64,000 bases of DNA from Xylanibacter caecicola (lineage in GTDB: Bacteria; Bacteroidota; Bacteroidia; Bacteroidales; Bacteroidaceae), in the NCBI RefSeq assembly GCF_013166515.1, contig NZ_JABKKJ010000002.1, forward strand, positions 233,058 through 297,057. The letters are read 5' to 3'. The notes beneath the pieces were generated by a model. That model was not told where the DNA came from and ran no database searches. It saw only the letters and a list, made by a program, of their open reading frames with translations. The first letter of the stretch is position 1; every line of letters starts with the position of its first letter. The translations under genes and the position numbers were made by a program. Below are positions 33,072 to 42,381 of this stretch, piece by piece.

Positions 33072-33142
33072 CATAGCTTTAGCCCCCGTAACCCATAGCT
33101 TTACGCATCGTAAACCTATGGGTTACGGGGGCTAAAGCTATG
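33072..33142. terminator. Strong bidirectional hairpin between convergent genes
   Basis: The 27-nt arms 33072-33098 and 33116-33142 are perfect reverse complements and contain GCTTTAGCCCCCGTAACCC. They sit between the acyl-CoA ligase stop (33062) and the last efflux gene stop (33150). Related words (CGTAACCCATAGG, CTATGCTTTAGACACCGTAAAG) appear near 12880-12930. Confidence 0.75.
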
Positions 33143-33149
33143 GGTTATT

Positions 33150-34361
33150 TCATTGTTCCCGGCTTCTTAACTTCTTGACTCTGTCAATCTGAAACTTATA
33201 CACGGCGCATGTCATTATGAAGAACACGACAGTCTGTATCCACAGGCAGATGTATTGCAGACTGATGTCGCCGAGGCGTGCGCCCGCAGTGTTCATACTC
33301 ACAAAACCCTGTATGCCGAATGTAGACGGGAACAGCCATGACACCGCTTTCCATGTTCCCGGAATGTTGCTCGACGGCCATGACATGCCCGAAAGGAACA
33401 GAAACAGTATGGAACTGAAGACGACGAGCAGTATGACGTTCTCGCGATATCTTACCAGGCACGACAGCATCATGCCGAAGAATATGCACGACAACAGATA
33501 GGGAAGCATGAATGTTACAAGGTCAGGGGCGTGCACAAGGCTTACGAAACCGAACATGCGCGGAATGACAAGAGTGACGTAAGCCGCTATTACAGAATAG
33601 ATCATGAAATAGCATATCGACTTTCCGAGGACAATGCGGAAGATGCCGTTGTAATGGCGGCTTACGGGTATAAGCTCCTTGTACTTGTTCTTTTCGCGTG
33701 CCGTTCCGGCAGACAGTCCTATTCCCAACAACAGTGTCTGCTGTATTATGAGCATCAGGACTCCCGGCAGTATGAAGTTGCCGTATCCGCCGGTGGTGTT
33801 GAACATCGGTATTTCGTCAAAGTCGAGCGGCTTTATCGTTATCTCGTCTTCTCGTCCAGTCGTGTTTCCCGAAAGACTTGTCTGTATCTTGGAGTTTATG
33901 TTTGCCGCCACCGAGCTTGCTGTCTGGAATATCGCCTTGTAGGTAAGCATGAGACTCATGTCGCAGTATACACTGACATGGCTTTGTTCCATACGGTTTA
34001 TTCTTGTTTGGAAGTCTTGCGGAAAGTATATTACGCCATGCACCGCCTGCCTGCCGACAAGGTCTTTTGCCTCATCAAGACTGTTGCAATGGTATGCCAC
34101 CCTCGTGTCTGGCGAAGCGTCGAACTCGCGTATGAACATGCGGCTCATGCTGCTGTGCGAGTTGTCCACCACGGCAACAGGCACTTCACGTACCACCTCG
34201 TTGTTGTATATCCATGAATAGAGTATGGGGTAGAGCAGGGGGACGAGGACGAAGAATATCAGAACGCCCTCGTCGCGGACAACGTTTTTCATCTCTTCCG
34301 CCCATATATGGCACATGTCGTGCAGTCCCTCGTTGATTCTTTGCAGCATCTTCATACTCAT
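33150..34361 (-). CDS. ABC-2 type transporter permease
   Basis: A 403-aa membrane protein: one N-terminal transmembrane helix (VLIFFVLVPLLYPILYSWIY), a large periplasmic region (about 45-190) and five more helices, the plan of ABC-2 (YhhJ/YbhR-type) permeases. NFILPGVLMLIIQQTLLLGIGLSAGTAREKNKYKELI and FLFLSGMSWPSSNIP are typical. It is the last gene of an operon with a second permease, an HlyD-type adaptor and TolC. No ATPase gene is in the operon. Confidence 0.88.
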   Translation of the reverse strand: MSMKMLQRINEGLHDMCHIWAEEMKNVVRDEGVLIFFVLVPLLYPILYSWIYNNEVVREVPVAVVDNSHSSMSRMFIREFDASPDTRVAYHCNSLDEAKDLVGRQAVHGVIYFPQDFQTRINRMEQSHVSVYCDMSLMLTYKAIFQTASSVAANINSKIQTSLSGNTTGREDEITIKPLDFDEIPMFNTTGGYGNFILPGVLMLIIQQTLLLGIGLSAGTAREKNKYKELIPVSRHYNGIFRIVLGKSICYFMIYSVIAAYVTLVIPRMFGFVSLVHAPDLVTFMLPYLLSCIFFGMMLSCLVRYRENVILLVVFSSILFLFLSGMSWPSSNIPGTWKAVSWLFPSTFGIQGFVSMNTAGARLGDISLQYICLWIQTVVFFIMTCAVYKFQIDRVKKLRSREQ

Positions 34362-34370
34362 GTTTCTTTG

Positions 34371-35549
34371 TTACGGAATATAGACAAACTTCAGCATAGC
34401 CCGTTTAAGGTTCCTCATTATGAATACCGGAAGACATGCAAAACCAACCATTGCCGCAATGTTGAACCATGCGTAGGGCAGCGGGAAACCGTTGAACACA
34501 CATATCTGATACACCATGTAATAGTGGCGCAGGGGGAACAACTGTGCCAACGCCTCTATTGCCGGAGACATGGAAAATACGGGATATGCCGCACCGGACA
34601 ATGAGAAACTTATCACCGCCCAAAGCGAGCAGGTGCTCATCGACATGCGCAGCGACGGCATCAGTCCGAACATGAATATGCCGAAGCCCTGTGCCGACAC
34701 CACTGCCAGCAGTCCGAGCAGCATCATTGTCCATGTTCCGCCCGGATGCGGAAAGTCAAGTATGCCGAAAACATACCATATATAAGCAAGCATTATGGTG
34801 ATGAATACTATAAACTGCGGTAGCATCTTCCCTGCCACAGCCACGTATATGTTGTCGCCTGCCGCGGCAAGCCATTCCTTCGAACGTCCGAATTTCAGTT
34901 CTGTACCGATAGAGTATACGGTTATCAGAAATATGAACAGCATTATGCAGCCCGGTATGAGCATGGTGCTGAGATATATGTTATAGCTTATCCATGGATT
35001 TTGTATCGTGTGCAGATCTATTGCTATAGGCTGCAAGAACGCCGTTATCTGTTTCTCCGTATATCCCTTTGCCGACATCTGTGCCGACCCTACACCTGCC
35101 GACCCGAGCGTGGCAATTATTTTAAGGTCCTTGCCGAGCAGTGCGCCTGCCGTAAGCGATGTGTTGCTGTAGTATATGGATATCTTGGGCTGCCTCATGG
35201 ACAGCAGTTTGTCTGTTGTTCCTGCCGGAAAATACAGGAAAGCATATATTTCGTTGCGCTGCATGGCTGCACGCGCTTCGGCTATATCGTTGAAATGCCT
35301 TGTTATACGGGTGTTCTGAAAAGCATCGAGCTTTCTTGTCATGCTGCGGGTTGTGGCAGTGTTGTCCATGTCTACCACACCCACCGGCATGTCTTCCGGC
35401 TGTCCCTCGTTCATCAGTGATGTGAAGAAGAAAATGATGACGACAGGAAATACCACCATGCAGAACAGATATATCATGTTGGAACGCAGTATGCCGCACT
35501 CGCGTGCCGCGACATTCATGGTTCGTTTTATATATTCCGCTGCATTCAT
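34371..35549 (-). CDS. ABC-2 type transporter permease
   Basis: A 392-aa permease with the same layout as its downstream neighbour (gap 9 bp): TM1 at about 24-45, a periplasmic domain with MPVGVVDMDNTATTRSMTRKLDAFQN, then helices from about 215 (STMLIPGCIMLFIFLITVYSIGTELKFGRSKEWL) and the FSLSGAAYPVFSMSP loop. The two permeases probably form a heterodimer that drives export with HlyD and TolC partners, as in YbhFSR/YhiI-type exporters. Cargo unknown. Confidence 0.88.
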   Translation of the reverse strand: MNAAEYIKRTMNVAARECGILRSNMIYLFCMVVFPVVIIFFFTSLMNEGQPEDMPVGVVDMDNTATTRSMTRKLDAFQNTRITRHFNDIAEARAAMQRNEIYAFLYFPAGTTDKLLSMRQPKISIYYSNTSLTAGALLGKDLKIIATLGSAGVGSAQMSAKGYTEKQITAFLQPIAIDLHTIQNPWISYNIYLSTMLIPGCIMLFIFLITVYSIGTELKFGRSKEWLAAAGDNIYVAVAGKMLPQFIVFITIMLAYIWYVFGILDFPHPGGTWTMMLLGLLAVVSAQGFGIFMFGLMPSLRMSMSTCSLWAVISFSLSGAAYPVFSMSPAIEALAQLFPLRHYYMVYQICVFNGFPLPYAWFNIAAMVGFACLPVFIMRNLKRAMLKFVYIP

Positions 35550-35587
35550 AGTCTGTATATCTCTCTTGCTGGGTAACCGGTATCCCT

Positions 35588-36580
35588 TTATTGACGCTGT
35601 CTCATGATGAGCGACATGCCCGGACGCAGTCCGTCAAATCCCGTTACAGGGCGTGCCTTGACCTCAAAAGTCTTGAGGTCATACTGTCCGTTTGACTTGG
35701 TTGCTTTCCATACGGCATAGCTTCCCTGGTCCTTGATGTAGTAGACTTTCATCTTTATCTCTTTGTTGAACGCCGGTGAATATGCCGTTATTACATCGCC
35801 TGTCTTCAGTCCTTTCAGCAAGTCCTCGCGCACGTTGAACGTGCCCCAGCAGTCGTTCATTATGGCGACGCTCATTATCGGAGCGCCTGTGCCCACGAGT
35901 TCGCCAACCTTAGGATATATACTGCTGACCTCACCGTCGAACTGTGCCGTCTGTACCGTTTCGTTTATGTATGAGTTTACTTCCTGAACGGCACCCTTGG
36001 CACGGTTTACCTGAGCCGCTGCCGCCGCCTTTTCCTCCTTGCGTGCGCCTTCAACAGCCATGTCATACTGTGTCTTTGCCGCCTTTTCCTGCGCCTCCAT
36101 TGCACGGTAGTTGGCGTATGCCTCGTCGCGTTTCTGGGCCGTCATCACTCCCTCGTTGAACAGCCGTTGCACACGTTCGTATGACTTTCTTGCAATCTCG
36201 GCACCTGCCTGTGCCTGCCGCCATACCTGATATGCGCCCTGTATCTGCTGTCTGCGTGCGCCGTTTGCCGCCATGTCACTCATTGCCTGTGCCGCCGACT
36301 CGGCGCTTACCGCCTGTTCCTTCTTTGCCCTGATGTCCGGAGCATCGAGAATGGCGAGCGTGTCGCCTGCATGTACGTAGTCGCCCTCCTTGACACGTAT
36401 CTCAAGAATGCGTCCCGGTACCTTGCTCGACACCCTGTATTCGCTCACTTCTATTTCTCCCTGTATTATCTCCTCGGTGCGTCCTATGGTGAAATATCCT
36501 ATGAGTGCTACCGTTACGACCACGGCGGTAAAGCCCGCTACGGCAAGAAGTATGTTGTTGTGTTGCTTCTGTTCTGACAT
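35588..36580 (-). CDS. HlyD/EmrA-type membrane fusion protein
   Basis: A 330-aa protein with a single N-terminal membrane anchor (ILLAVAGFTAVVVTVALIGYFTI). A biotinyl-lipoyl-like half follows (ISEYRVSSKVPGRILEIRVKEGDYVHAGDTLAILD), then a long coiled coil (about 90-200) and the second half with the beta-barrel (FDGEVSSIYPKVGELVGTGAPIMSV). It bridges the inner-membrane permeases and TolC. It lies 38 bp from the permease and 14 bp from the TolC gene. Confidence 0.92.
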   Translation of the reverse strand: MSEQKQHNNILLAVAGFTAVVVTVALIGYFTIGRTEEIIQGEIEVSEYRVSSKVPGRILEIRVKEGDYVHAGDTLAILDAPDIRAKKEQAVSAESAAQAMSDMAANGARRQQIQGAYQVWRQAQAGAEIARKSYERVQRLFNEGVMTAQKRDEAYANYRAMEAQEKAAKTQYDMAVEGARKEEKAAAAAQVNRAKGAVQEVNSYINETVQTAQFDGEVSSIYPKVGELVGTGAPIMSVAIMNDCWGTFNVREDLLKGLKTGDVITAYSPAFNKEIKMKVYYIKDQGSYAVWKATKSNGQYDLKTFEVKARPVTGFDGLRPGMSLIMRQRQ

Positions 36581-36594
36581 AATCCTGATAATTT

Positions 36595-37980
36595 TTATTT
36601 CAATTCGCCAATTGCTTTTTTCAAATCGGTTTGTGAAAGTTTTACATCTATCTCCGCGTCAATCTTCTGCGACTGTGCCTGTAGCCATGCCGTCTGTGCT
36701 TCCATCACATCCGTTGTCTGCATCACTCCCTCCCTGAAACCCAGTTCGGCACATCGCAGGTTTTCGTCCGCACGCTCGATATTCTTCTTTGCCATGGCAA
36801 GTTTCCTTGCAGCTTCTTTCACTCTGAACCTGCTTTGGTTTATCTGCAGTTCTATCTTCTCTTCCGCCTCGTCAAGTTCCATTGCGGCAATGCTTGTGGC
36901 TGTCTTGCTCGCACGTACCCTGTAAGCGCTTTCAAACCAGTTCCACACCGGCACCCTTACAAGCACCCCGATGTTCCACATGCCCGAAAACTTTCTTTCA
37001 AAGCCGTTGTACAGGTTGGGATTGGTTACGATATATCCTCCCGTAAGCGCAATCTGCGGCAGGTTGGCAGCCCTCATGAGCTTTGTTGTCTGCCTGCTTA
37101 TGTCTATGGCGTTCTGTAGCATTTTCACTTCGGAGCGGTTCCGTGCAGCTTCCTTTATGTCGGTGACGCTTTCTGTTATTTCCGTTCCAAGCTCGTCCTT
37201 GCCTTCGTCTTCAAGCGTTATGTCGCTGTCTGCCGGCATTCCGCACAGCTGGCACAGTAGCATGCGCGACAGGGCAAGTCCGTCTTCGACCTGTGTAAGC
37301 TGCATTTCCGCCTCGTTGACCTTTACGCTCACTTTAAGTCCGTCTGCCCTTGTGGCAACTCCCGCCTTTATCATCTTCGCCACATCGTCATCGAGTTTCC
37401 TGACAAGTTTAAGAAAACTTTCGGCAAGTTTTTCCTTCTGTCTCAGCGATACGACGGTCCAGTATGCCTTGTCTATATTGTATATTGTCGACTGCGTGCT
37501 GATTTCAGTCTGGTTTGCCGCCATTTCCTCCGCGATGTCGGCAATCCTGTTAGCAGCCGTAATGCTTCCGCCCATGTATATGGGCTGGCTTACCATTACC
37601 GACGCCGTGTATATGTTTCGTGTGTCCGTGCGGAAAGCATCGCTCACCTTTTGACCTATCCTGTTGATTATAGCCGTGGTCTGTTCGTCAAGTATGCCGA
37701 TGATGCTTCCGATATTTCCCAAAGTGTATTTCTGTGTTCCGTTCAGTATCGACAGTTCCCTGCTTGTATGCATGTATCCCCCGGCGGCATCCACGTGCGG
37801 CAGGTATTTTGTGCGTGCCGCCTTGCGTATGTTCTTGGTTACATCCTGTTTCAACCGTGAGATGTTCAGCTGCTTGTTGTTGCGCAGCGCCATGGCACGG
37901 CAACTGTCAAGGCTGAGCATCTGTTGTGCATCGACCCCTGTTGCGCACATCAATGTTATTAATGACAGAAACCATTTCAT
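36595..37980 (-). CDS. TolC-family outer-membrane efflux protein
   Basis: A 461-aa protein with a signal peptide (1-18) and two repeated long-helix halves typical of TolC/OEP proteins (MLSLDSCRAMALRNNKQLNI at the start of the first; RSEVKMLQNAIDISRQTTKLMRAANLPQIALTGGYI in the second). It forms the outer-membrane channel of the export operon. It follows the coiled-coil protein gene by 9 bp. Confidence 0.92.
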   Translation of the reverse strand: MKWFLSLITLMCATGVDAQQMLSLDSCRAMALRNNKQLNISRLKQDVTKNIRKAARTKYLPHVDAAGGYMHTSRELSILNGTQKYTLGNIGSIIGILDEQTTAIINRIGQKVSDAFRTDTRNIYTASVMVSQPIYMGGSITAANRIADIAEEMAANQTEISTQSTIYNIDKAYWTVVSLRQKEKLAESFLKLVRKLDDDVAKMIKAGVATRADGLKVSVKVNEAEMQLTQVEDGLALSRMLLCQLCGMPADSDITLEDEGKDELGTEITESVTDIKEAARNRSEVKMLQNAIDISRQTTKLMRAANLPQIALTGGYIVTNPNLYNGFERKFSGMWNIGVLVRVPVWNWFESAYRVRASKTATSIAAMELDEAEEKIELQINQSRFRVKEAARKLAMAKKNIERADENLRCAELGFREGVMQTTDVMEAQTAWLQAQSQKIDAEIDVKLSQTDLKKAIGELK

Positions 37981-37989
37981 AGGCTGTTG

Positions 37990-38862
37990 TTATTTGAAAG
38001 AGAAACTCCTTGAACCTATCATGCTACCGTCTGCAAATATGCTCACCTTATACGTGCCTCCGGTCAGTGTCTCGTTTACGTTCCAGAACATGCTCACCGG
38101 TGTCTCCTCGCCTGTATATTCTACGGCTTTCTTCATTGAGAATTGCAGGCTGCGGTTCTCATAGCGGAATGTGCCTCCGTTGCCGAGCACCGTTCCGTTG
38201 GGCTTGGTTATTATTACGTAAAGCGTGCGCACGCCGTTGGTGGCGGTAACGTTTCTTGCTATGTTGAAGTTCACCTGTATTGTGCGGCATTTCTTCAGTT
38301 TGTCAAGGTTCTTTCCGTTCTTGTTCTTGGCAAGCATAGCTATGCCCGTGGCGTTGAGTTGTGCAGCAATAGCCACCTTCTCGGATAGGTTTTGTTTGTC
38401 TGCATTAAGTCCTTCGATCTGTCTTGTCGCCTCTTCATACTGTCCCTTCACCCTTGTGTTCTCTTCCGTCAGGTTCTTGTTAAGGCGGTTGAGCGAGTCT
38501 ATTTCGAGTATGTAGCTGCGTATCACGGCACGGCATGTGGCGAGTTCTTTTTTCAGACGCGTTATTTCCCTCGCGTCAGTAGCCTTGAGACTTCTCAGCT
38601 CTTCAAGCAGTTTCTGTGTCTTAAGCTGTTCCTGTGTGAGCTGTTCCACCAGCGAGTCGTTGTTGATGGCAGTCTTCATCTCGCTGTACTGTTCGGCAAA
38701 GCGTTGATACTCGTTCTCCATTTCTTTCTTGTCGAGTTCTGCCAGTTCCTGCATATCCTTGTTTGCCTGTTTCTGTTCGTTGAGGCTGTAGCCCAGATAT
38801 ACTATGCCTGAGATAAGTGCCAGTACAAAAATGATTACGGGGATAAAAACTTTCTTGTTCAT
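37990..38862 (-). CDS. Membrane-anchored coiled-coil protein, first gene of the efflux operon
   Basis: A 290-aa protein with one N-terminal transmembrane helix (VFIPVIIFVLALISGIVYLGY), a coiled coil from about 28 to 170 (many E/K/Q heptads), and a C-terminal beta-sandwich-like domain (CRTIQVNFNIARNVTATNGVRTLYVIITKP ... GGTYKVSIFADG). The family is common in Bacteroidetes but I know no assigned function. Being first in the operon suggests it assists or regulates the exporter, though it might be an independent envelope protein. Confidence 0.7.
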   Translation of the reverse strand: MNKKVFIPVIIFVLALISGIVYLGYSLNEQKQANKDMQELAELDKKEMENEYQRFAEQYSEMKTAINNDSLVEQLTQEQLKTQKLLEELRSLKATDAREITRLKKELATCRAVIRSYILEIDSLNRLNKNLTEENTRVKGQYEEATRQIEGLNADKQNLSEKVAIAAQLNATGIAMLAKNKNGKNLDKLKKCRTIQVNFNIARNVTATNGVRTLYVIITKPNGTVLGNGGTFRYENRSLQFSMKKAVEYTGEETPVSMFWNVNETLTGGTYKVSIFADGSMIGSRSFSFK

Positions 38863-38912
38863 AACCGATAGCCGTTAGTTCTTTATTACCTTATTAATAT
38901 TATAGTGAAACA

Positions 38913-38964
38913 CGGTCTGTATGTAGACCGATGCAAATTTATAGTTTTAAAATTAAACGGCAAA
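38913..38964 (-). promoter_or_regulatory. Efflux operon promoter and leader hairpin
   Basis: Minus-strand -7 TAAATTTG (38934-38941) and -33 TTTG (38961-38964) with 19 nt between. Just downstream, CGGTCT (38913-38918) and AGACCG (38925-38930) form an inverted repeat at the predicted transcription start, a possible operator. Confidence 0.65.
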
Positions 38965-39085
38965 TTATTTGTCATACGCCAATGCTTAAATATTGTAAAG
39001 ATTATGATTTTTATGGAAAAATAGAGCAATATTAATGATATTTGATTATATTGTGACTCACAAAATCGGCTTCGCCACCGCGAAC

Positions 39086-39141
39086 CGGACTAAAGTCCGA
39101 CTTTCACTATTTTGTTTTGTCGAATATTCTTCGTATATTTG
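39086..39141 (+). promoter_or_regulatory. cyd operon promoter with upstream palindrome
   Basis: -33 TTTG (39111-39114) and -7 TATATTTG (39134-39141), 19 nt apart. The start codon follows 34 nt later. A perfect palindrome CGGACT-AA-AGTCCG (39086-39099) lies immediately upstream and could bind a redox or oxygen regulator. The gap 38863-39175 holds only these two divergent promoters. Confidence 0.65.
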
Positions 39142-39175
39142 CTGTCGGTTTATATGGCATGAAAAGACTTTTATC

Positions 39176-39421
39176 ATGAAAAAGACGGAACTGTTTCATC
39201 GTGTCAGCGACTTTTATTACAGAAGACTCGGGAACATGGGTCTTGGTAGGACGCTGTGTGTTGTCGTCGTGCTGAAGCTTTTTATCATATTTGCCGTACT
39301 CAAACTGTTTTTCTTCCCCGACTTTATACGCAGCAAGGTGCCCCGCGGCAACAAGGCGGACTATGTGTCATCGCAGGTAATAGGACGTGCGGTAGACGGA
39401 AAACAGACAGGTGACAGTTAA
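39176..39421 (+). CDS. DUF4492 small membrane protein upstream of cydA
   Basis: An 81-aa protein (MKKTELFHRVSDFYYRRLGN) with one transmembrane helix (TLCVVVVLKLFIIFAVLKLFFF) and a C-terminal polar tail. Small DUF4492 proteins are found immediately upstream of cydA in many Bacteroidetes. Residues 1-20 carry the family's FYxRxFxxM-like helix. It may be an assembly factor or accessory subunit of cytochrome bd, by context. The start at 39176 fits the promoter; an upstream in-frame extension would run through it. cydA follows 18 bp later. Confidence 0.85.
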   Translation: MKKTELFHRVSDFYYRRLGNMGLGRTLCVVVVLKLFIIFAVLKLFFFPDFIRSKVPRGNKADYVSSQVIGRAVDGKQTGDS

Positions 39422-39439
39422 CTCTTAATTTTTTAAATT

Positions 39440-41008
39440 ATGACAGACATATTACTAAACATCGATGCTTCGTCAGTAGACTGGTCAAGGGCGCAGTTTG
39501 CCCTTACCGCCATTTATCATTGGCTGTTTGTGCCTCTAACACTGGGACTTGCCGTCATCATGGGCATAATGGAAACCTGTTATTATCGCACCCGCAAGCG
39601 CTTTTGGAAAGATACGGCACGTTTCTGGCAGAAACTGTTCGGCATAAACTTTGCCATGGGCGTTGCCACCGGTATCATACTTGAGTTCGAATTCGGCACC
39701 AACTGGAGCAACTACTCGTGGTTTGTTGGCGATATCTTCGGTGCACCTCTTGCCATTGAGGGCATCGTTGCTTTCTTTATGGAGGCTACGTTTGTCTCTG
39801 TGATGTTCTTCGGGTGGCGCAAGGTGTCGCCCGGATTTCACCTTGCATCCACATGGCTCACCGGTCTTGGTGCCACCATATCGGCTTGGTGGATACTTGT
39901 CGCCAACGCATGGATGCAGTATCCGGTGGGTTGCGAGTTCAATCCGGACACCATGCGCAACGAGATGTTGTCGTTCGCAGATGTCGCCCTGTCGCCTTTT
40001 GCCATAGACAAGTTCTGTCACACGGTGACATCGGCATGGATAATAGGTGCCGTTTTCACGGTAGCCGTAGGCTGTTACTATCTTTTGAAGAAACGCGAAG
40101 AGAAACTTGCCGTCGAGAGTATCAAGATTGGTGCGGCTTTCGGACTGTTTGCCTCTCTGCTTGCAGCGGGCACCGGCGACGGTTCGGCATATCGTGTCGC
40201 ATCGGTACAACCTATGAAACTTGCTGCTATGGAGGCTCTTTACAATGGCGGTACCGATGTAGGCCTTACCGCAGTGGCATGGGTAAATCCGTTCTCGCAG
40301 CCTGATTACAGTAACGAAGGCGAACCTCCTTTGCGCATAGGCATACCCAATGGTCTCTCGTTCCTTGCCACACGCGATGCACACGGTTATGTGCCGGGTA
40401 TAAACGATATTATAAAGGGCGGATATAGAAAGCCGGACGGCACGATGGCATTGTCCCTTGACGAGAAGATAAGCCGCGGCAGCCGGGCTGTAAACGACCT
40501 TGCCACATACCGTTCGATGAAGAGCCGTGACAGGAAAGACGTATCGGAAGACTCTGTTGCCGTGGTTCTTAACAGACTGAAAGCCAACATGCCTTACTTC
40601 GGATACGGATATGTCAGTGATGCCGAGCAGACCGTGCCCTACATTCCCGTATGCTTCTGGGCGTTCAGAGCCATGGTTGGTCTTGGCGTATTGTTTATCC
40701 TTTTCTTCGCGGTGGTGCTTTTTATGGTCTACAGAAAGGACATATCAAATGCAAAATGGCTGCATGTTGCCGCCCTCGTGATGCTGCCGTTGGGATACAT
40801 CGCGAGCGAGTCGGGTTGGATAGTGGCGGAGTTCGGGCGACAGCCGTGGACCATACAGGACATGCTGCCCACGTGGGTTGCCGTGTCGGACATCGGTTCC
40901 GGCAGCGTAATGCTGACGTTCTTCATCTTCCTTGTGCTCTTCACCATGCTTCTTGCAGCCGAGATAACAATATTGTGTAAGGCGATAAAGAAAGGACCAA
41001 AGGCATGA
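39440..41008 (+). CDS. cydA: Cytochrome bd ubiquinol oxidase subunit I
   Basis: A 522-aa protein with about 9 transmembrane helices. The conserved N-terminus RAQFALTAIYHWLFVPLTLGLA contains the heme b595-type His ligand (His27). NFAMGVATGIILEFEFGTNWSNYS and GCEFNPDTMRNEM are family signatures; DKFCHTVTSAWI carries the second conserved His. The periplasmic Q-loop around 265-400 is rather divergent, as in Bacteroidetes CydA. It reduces O2 to water using quinol with very high oxygen affinity, at the inner membrane. Forms an operon with DUF4492 and cydB. Confidence 0.95.
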   Translation: MTDILLNIDASSVDWSRAQFALTAIYHWLFVPLTLGLAVIMGIMETCYYRTRKRFWKDTARFWQKLFGINFAMGVATGIILEFEFGTNWSNYSWFVGDIFGAPLAIEGIVAFFMEATFVSVMFFGWRKVSPGFHLASTWLTGLGATISAWWILVANAWMQYPVGCEFNPDTMRNEMLSFADVALSPFAIDKFCHTVTSAWIIGAVFTVAVGCYYLLKKREEKLAVESIKIGAAFGLFASLLAAGTGDGSAYRVASVQPMKLAAMEALYNGGTDVGLTAVAWVNPFSQPDYSNEGEPPLRIGIPNGLSFLATRDAHGYVPGINDIIKGGYRKPDGTMALSLDEKISRGSRAVNDLATYRSMKSRDRKDVSEDSVAVVLNRLKANMPYFGYGYVSDAEQTVPYIPVCFWAFRAMVGLGVLFILFFAVVLFMVYRKDISNAKWLHVAALVMLPLGYIASESGWIVAEFGRQPWTIQDMLPTWVAVSDIGSGSVMLTFFIFLVLFTMLLAAEITILCKAIKKGPKA

Positions 41009-41029
41009 CAAGGGCATGAGGATCTCGGT

Positions 41030-41134
41030 ATTAACACCTTAAAACCTCAGATCTCAAAACCTGAAACCTTAGTATTAACACCTCATAACCCCACACATTA
41101 TAACCTCAAAACCTTAACCCCTCAAAACCTCAAA
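41030..41134. repeat. CTCAAAACCT-type iterated repeat between cydA and cydB
   Basis: About 100 bp of degenerate units (ACACCTTAAAACCTCA, GATCTCAAAACCTGAAACC, CCTCATAACC, CCTCAAAACCTTAACC). It separates two genes whose products form one complex, which is unusual. It is another example of the iterated intergenic sequences of this genome. Confidence 0.6.
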
Positions 41135-41138
41135 CAAT

Positions 41139-42281
41139 ATGACATATATATTTTTGCAACATTACTGGTGGTTCATCGTCTCGCTTTTAGGCGCGTTGCT
41201 GGTGTTCCTCATGTTCGTACAGGGAGCCAACTCACTTCTGTTCAGCCTCGGAGCCACCGAAGAAGAACGCCGTATGATAGTAAATTCGACCGGTCGTAAG
41301 TGGGAACTCACGTTTACTACGCTCGTAACGTTCGGCGGTGCGTTCTTCGCCTCGTTCCCCCTGTTCTACAGTACAAGCTTCGGCGGCGCCTATTGGCTGT
41401 GGATGATCATCCTTTTCTCTTTTGTTCTACAGGCGGTGAGCTACGAGTTTCAGAATAAGCACGGAAACATTCTCGGAACCTCGGCATACCGTTGGTTCCT
41501 CATCATAAACGGTATCGCCGGTCCGTTCCTGCTCGGATGCGCGGTGGCGACGTTCTTCAACGGTTCCAACTTTGTTGTTTCGAAGATGAATCTCACCGAT
41601 GGCATGCAGCCCGTAATAAGTTCCTGGGCTAATGCCTCGCACGGTCTCGATGCGCTTCTCGACCCATGGAACCTTGTGTTGGGACTTGCCGTGTTCTTCC
41701 TCGCCCGTGTTCTTGGCATATTGTATGTGATGAACAATGTGAACGACGAGAACATACGGTGCCGAGGCAGCGTGCGCCTTATAGGATGTACCGTGCCGTT
41801 CCTGCTCCTTTTCGTGGCGTTTCTCGTGCGCACTCTCCTCAAAGACGGCTATGCCGTCAATGCTTCCACCGGCGAAGTGTACATGCAGCCGATGAAATAT
41901 CTTGCTAATCTTGCCGACATGTGGTATGTGGCGGCGATGCTTGTTGCAGGCGTTGTCATGGTGCTTTATGCCATTGTGCGCACCGTTGTCAGCAAGACTT
42001 TCGTGCGCGGTATATGGGCAGGCGGTGCCGGAACCGTTCTTGTGGTTCTTAGTCTTCTCCTTTGCGCCGGGTGGAACGATACCGCCTACTATCCGTCGAA
42101 TGCCGACCTGCAGAGCAGCCTTACCATCGCGAACAGTTGCAGCAGCGAGTTCACGCTCCGCACCATGACATACGTGTCGTTCCTTGTTCCGTTTGTACTT
42201 GCATATATTGTAGTTGTTTGGCGTAAAATGGACAGGAAAGGCATAGACAGGGACGAGATGAAGAGTGACGACCTGTATTGA
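41139..42281 (+). CDS. cydB: Cytochrome bd ubiquinol oxidase subunit II
   Basis: A 380-aa membrane protein with about 8-9 helices. WWFIVSLLGALLVFLMFVQGANSLLF, NSTGRKWELTFTTLVTFGGAFFASFPLFYSTSFGGAYW and YEFQNK are typical of CydB of the Bacteroidetes type. It partners CydA (quinol oxidase) in the inner membrane. A hairpin at 42382-42416 probably ends the operon. Confidence 0.93.
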   Translation: MTYIFLQHYWWFIVSLLGALLVFLMFVQGANSLLFSLGATEEERRMIVNSTGRKWELTFTTLVTFGGAFFASFPLFYSTSFGGAYWLWMIILFSFVLQAVSYEFQNKHGNILGTSAYRWFLIINGIAGPFLLGCAVATFFNGSNFVVSKMNLTDGMQPVISSWANASHGLDALLDPWNLVLGLAVFFLARVLGILYVMNNVNDENIRCRGSVRLIGCTVPFLLLFVAFLVRTLLKDGYAVNASTGEVYMQPMKYLANLADMWYVAAMLVAGVVMVLYAIVRTVVSKTFVRGIWAGGAGTVLVVLSLLLCAGWNDTAYYPSNADLQSSLTIANSCSSEFTLRTMTYVSFLVPFVLAYIVVVWRKMDRKGIDRDEMKSDDLY

Positions 42282-42381
42282 AAATCGTAACAGAAACCTC
42301 TCTTTTGCCTTATAAATTACAAGCATGGTAATGTTTATAATATAATGTGTTAATTATATAAAGCATTATTGTTATAATATG

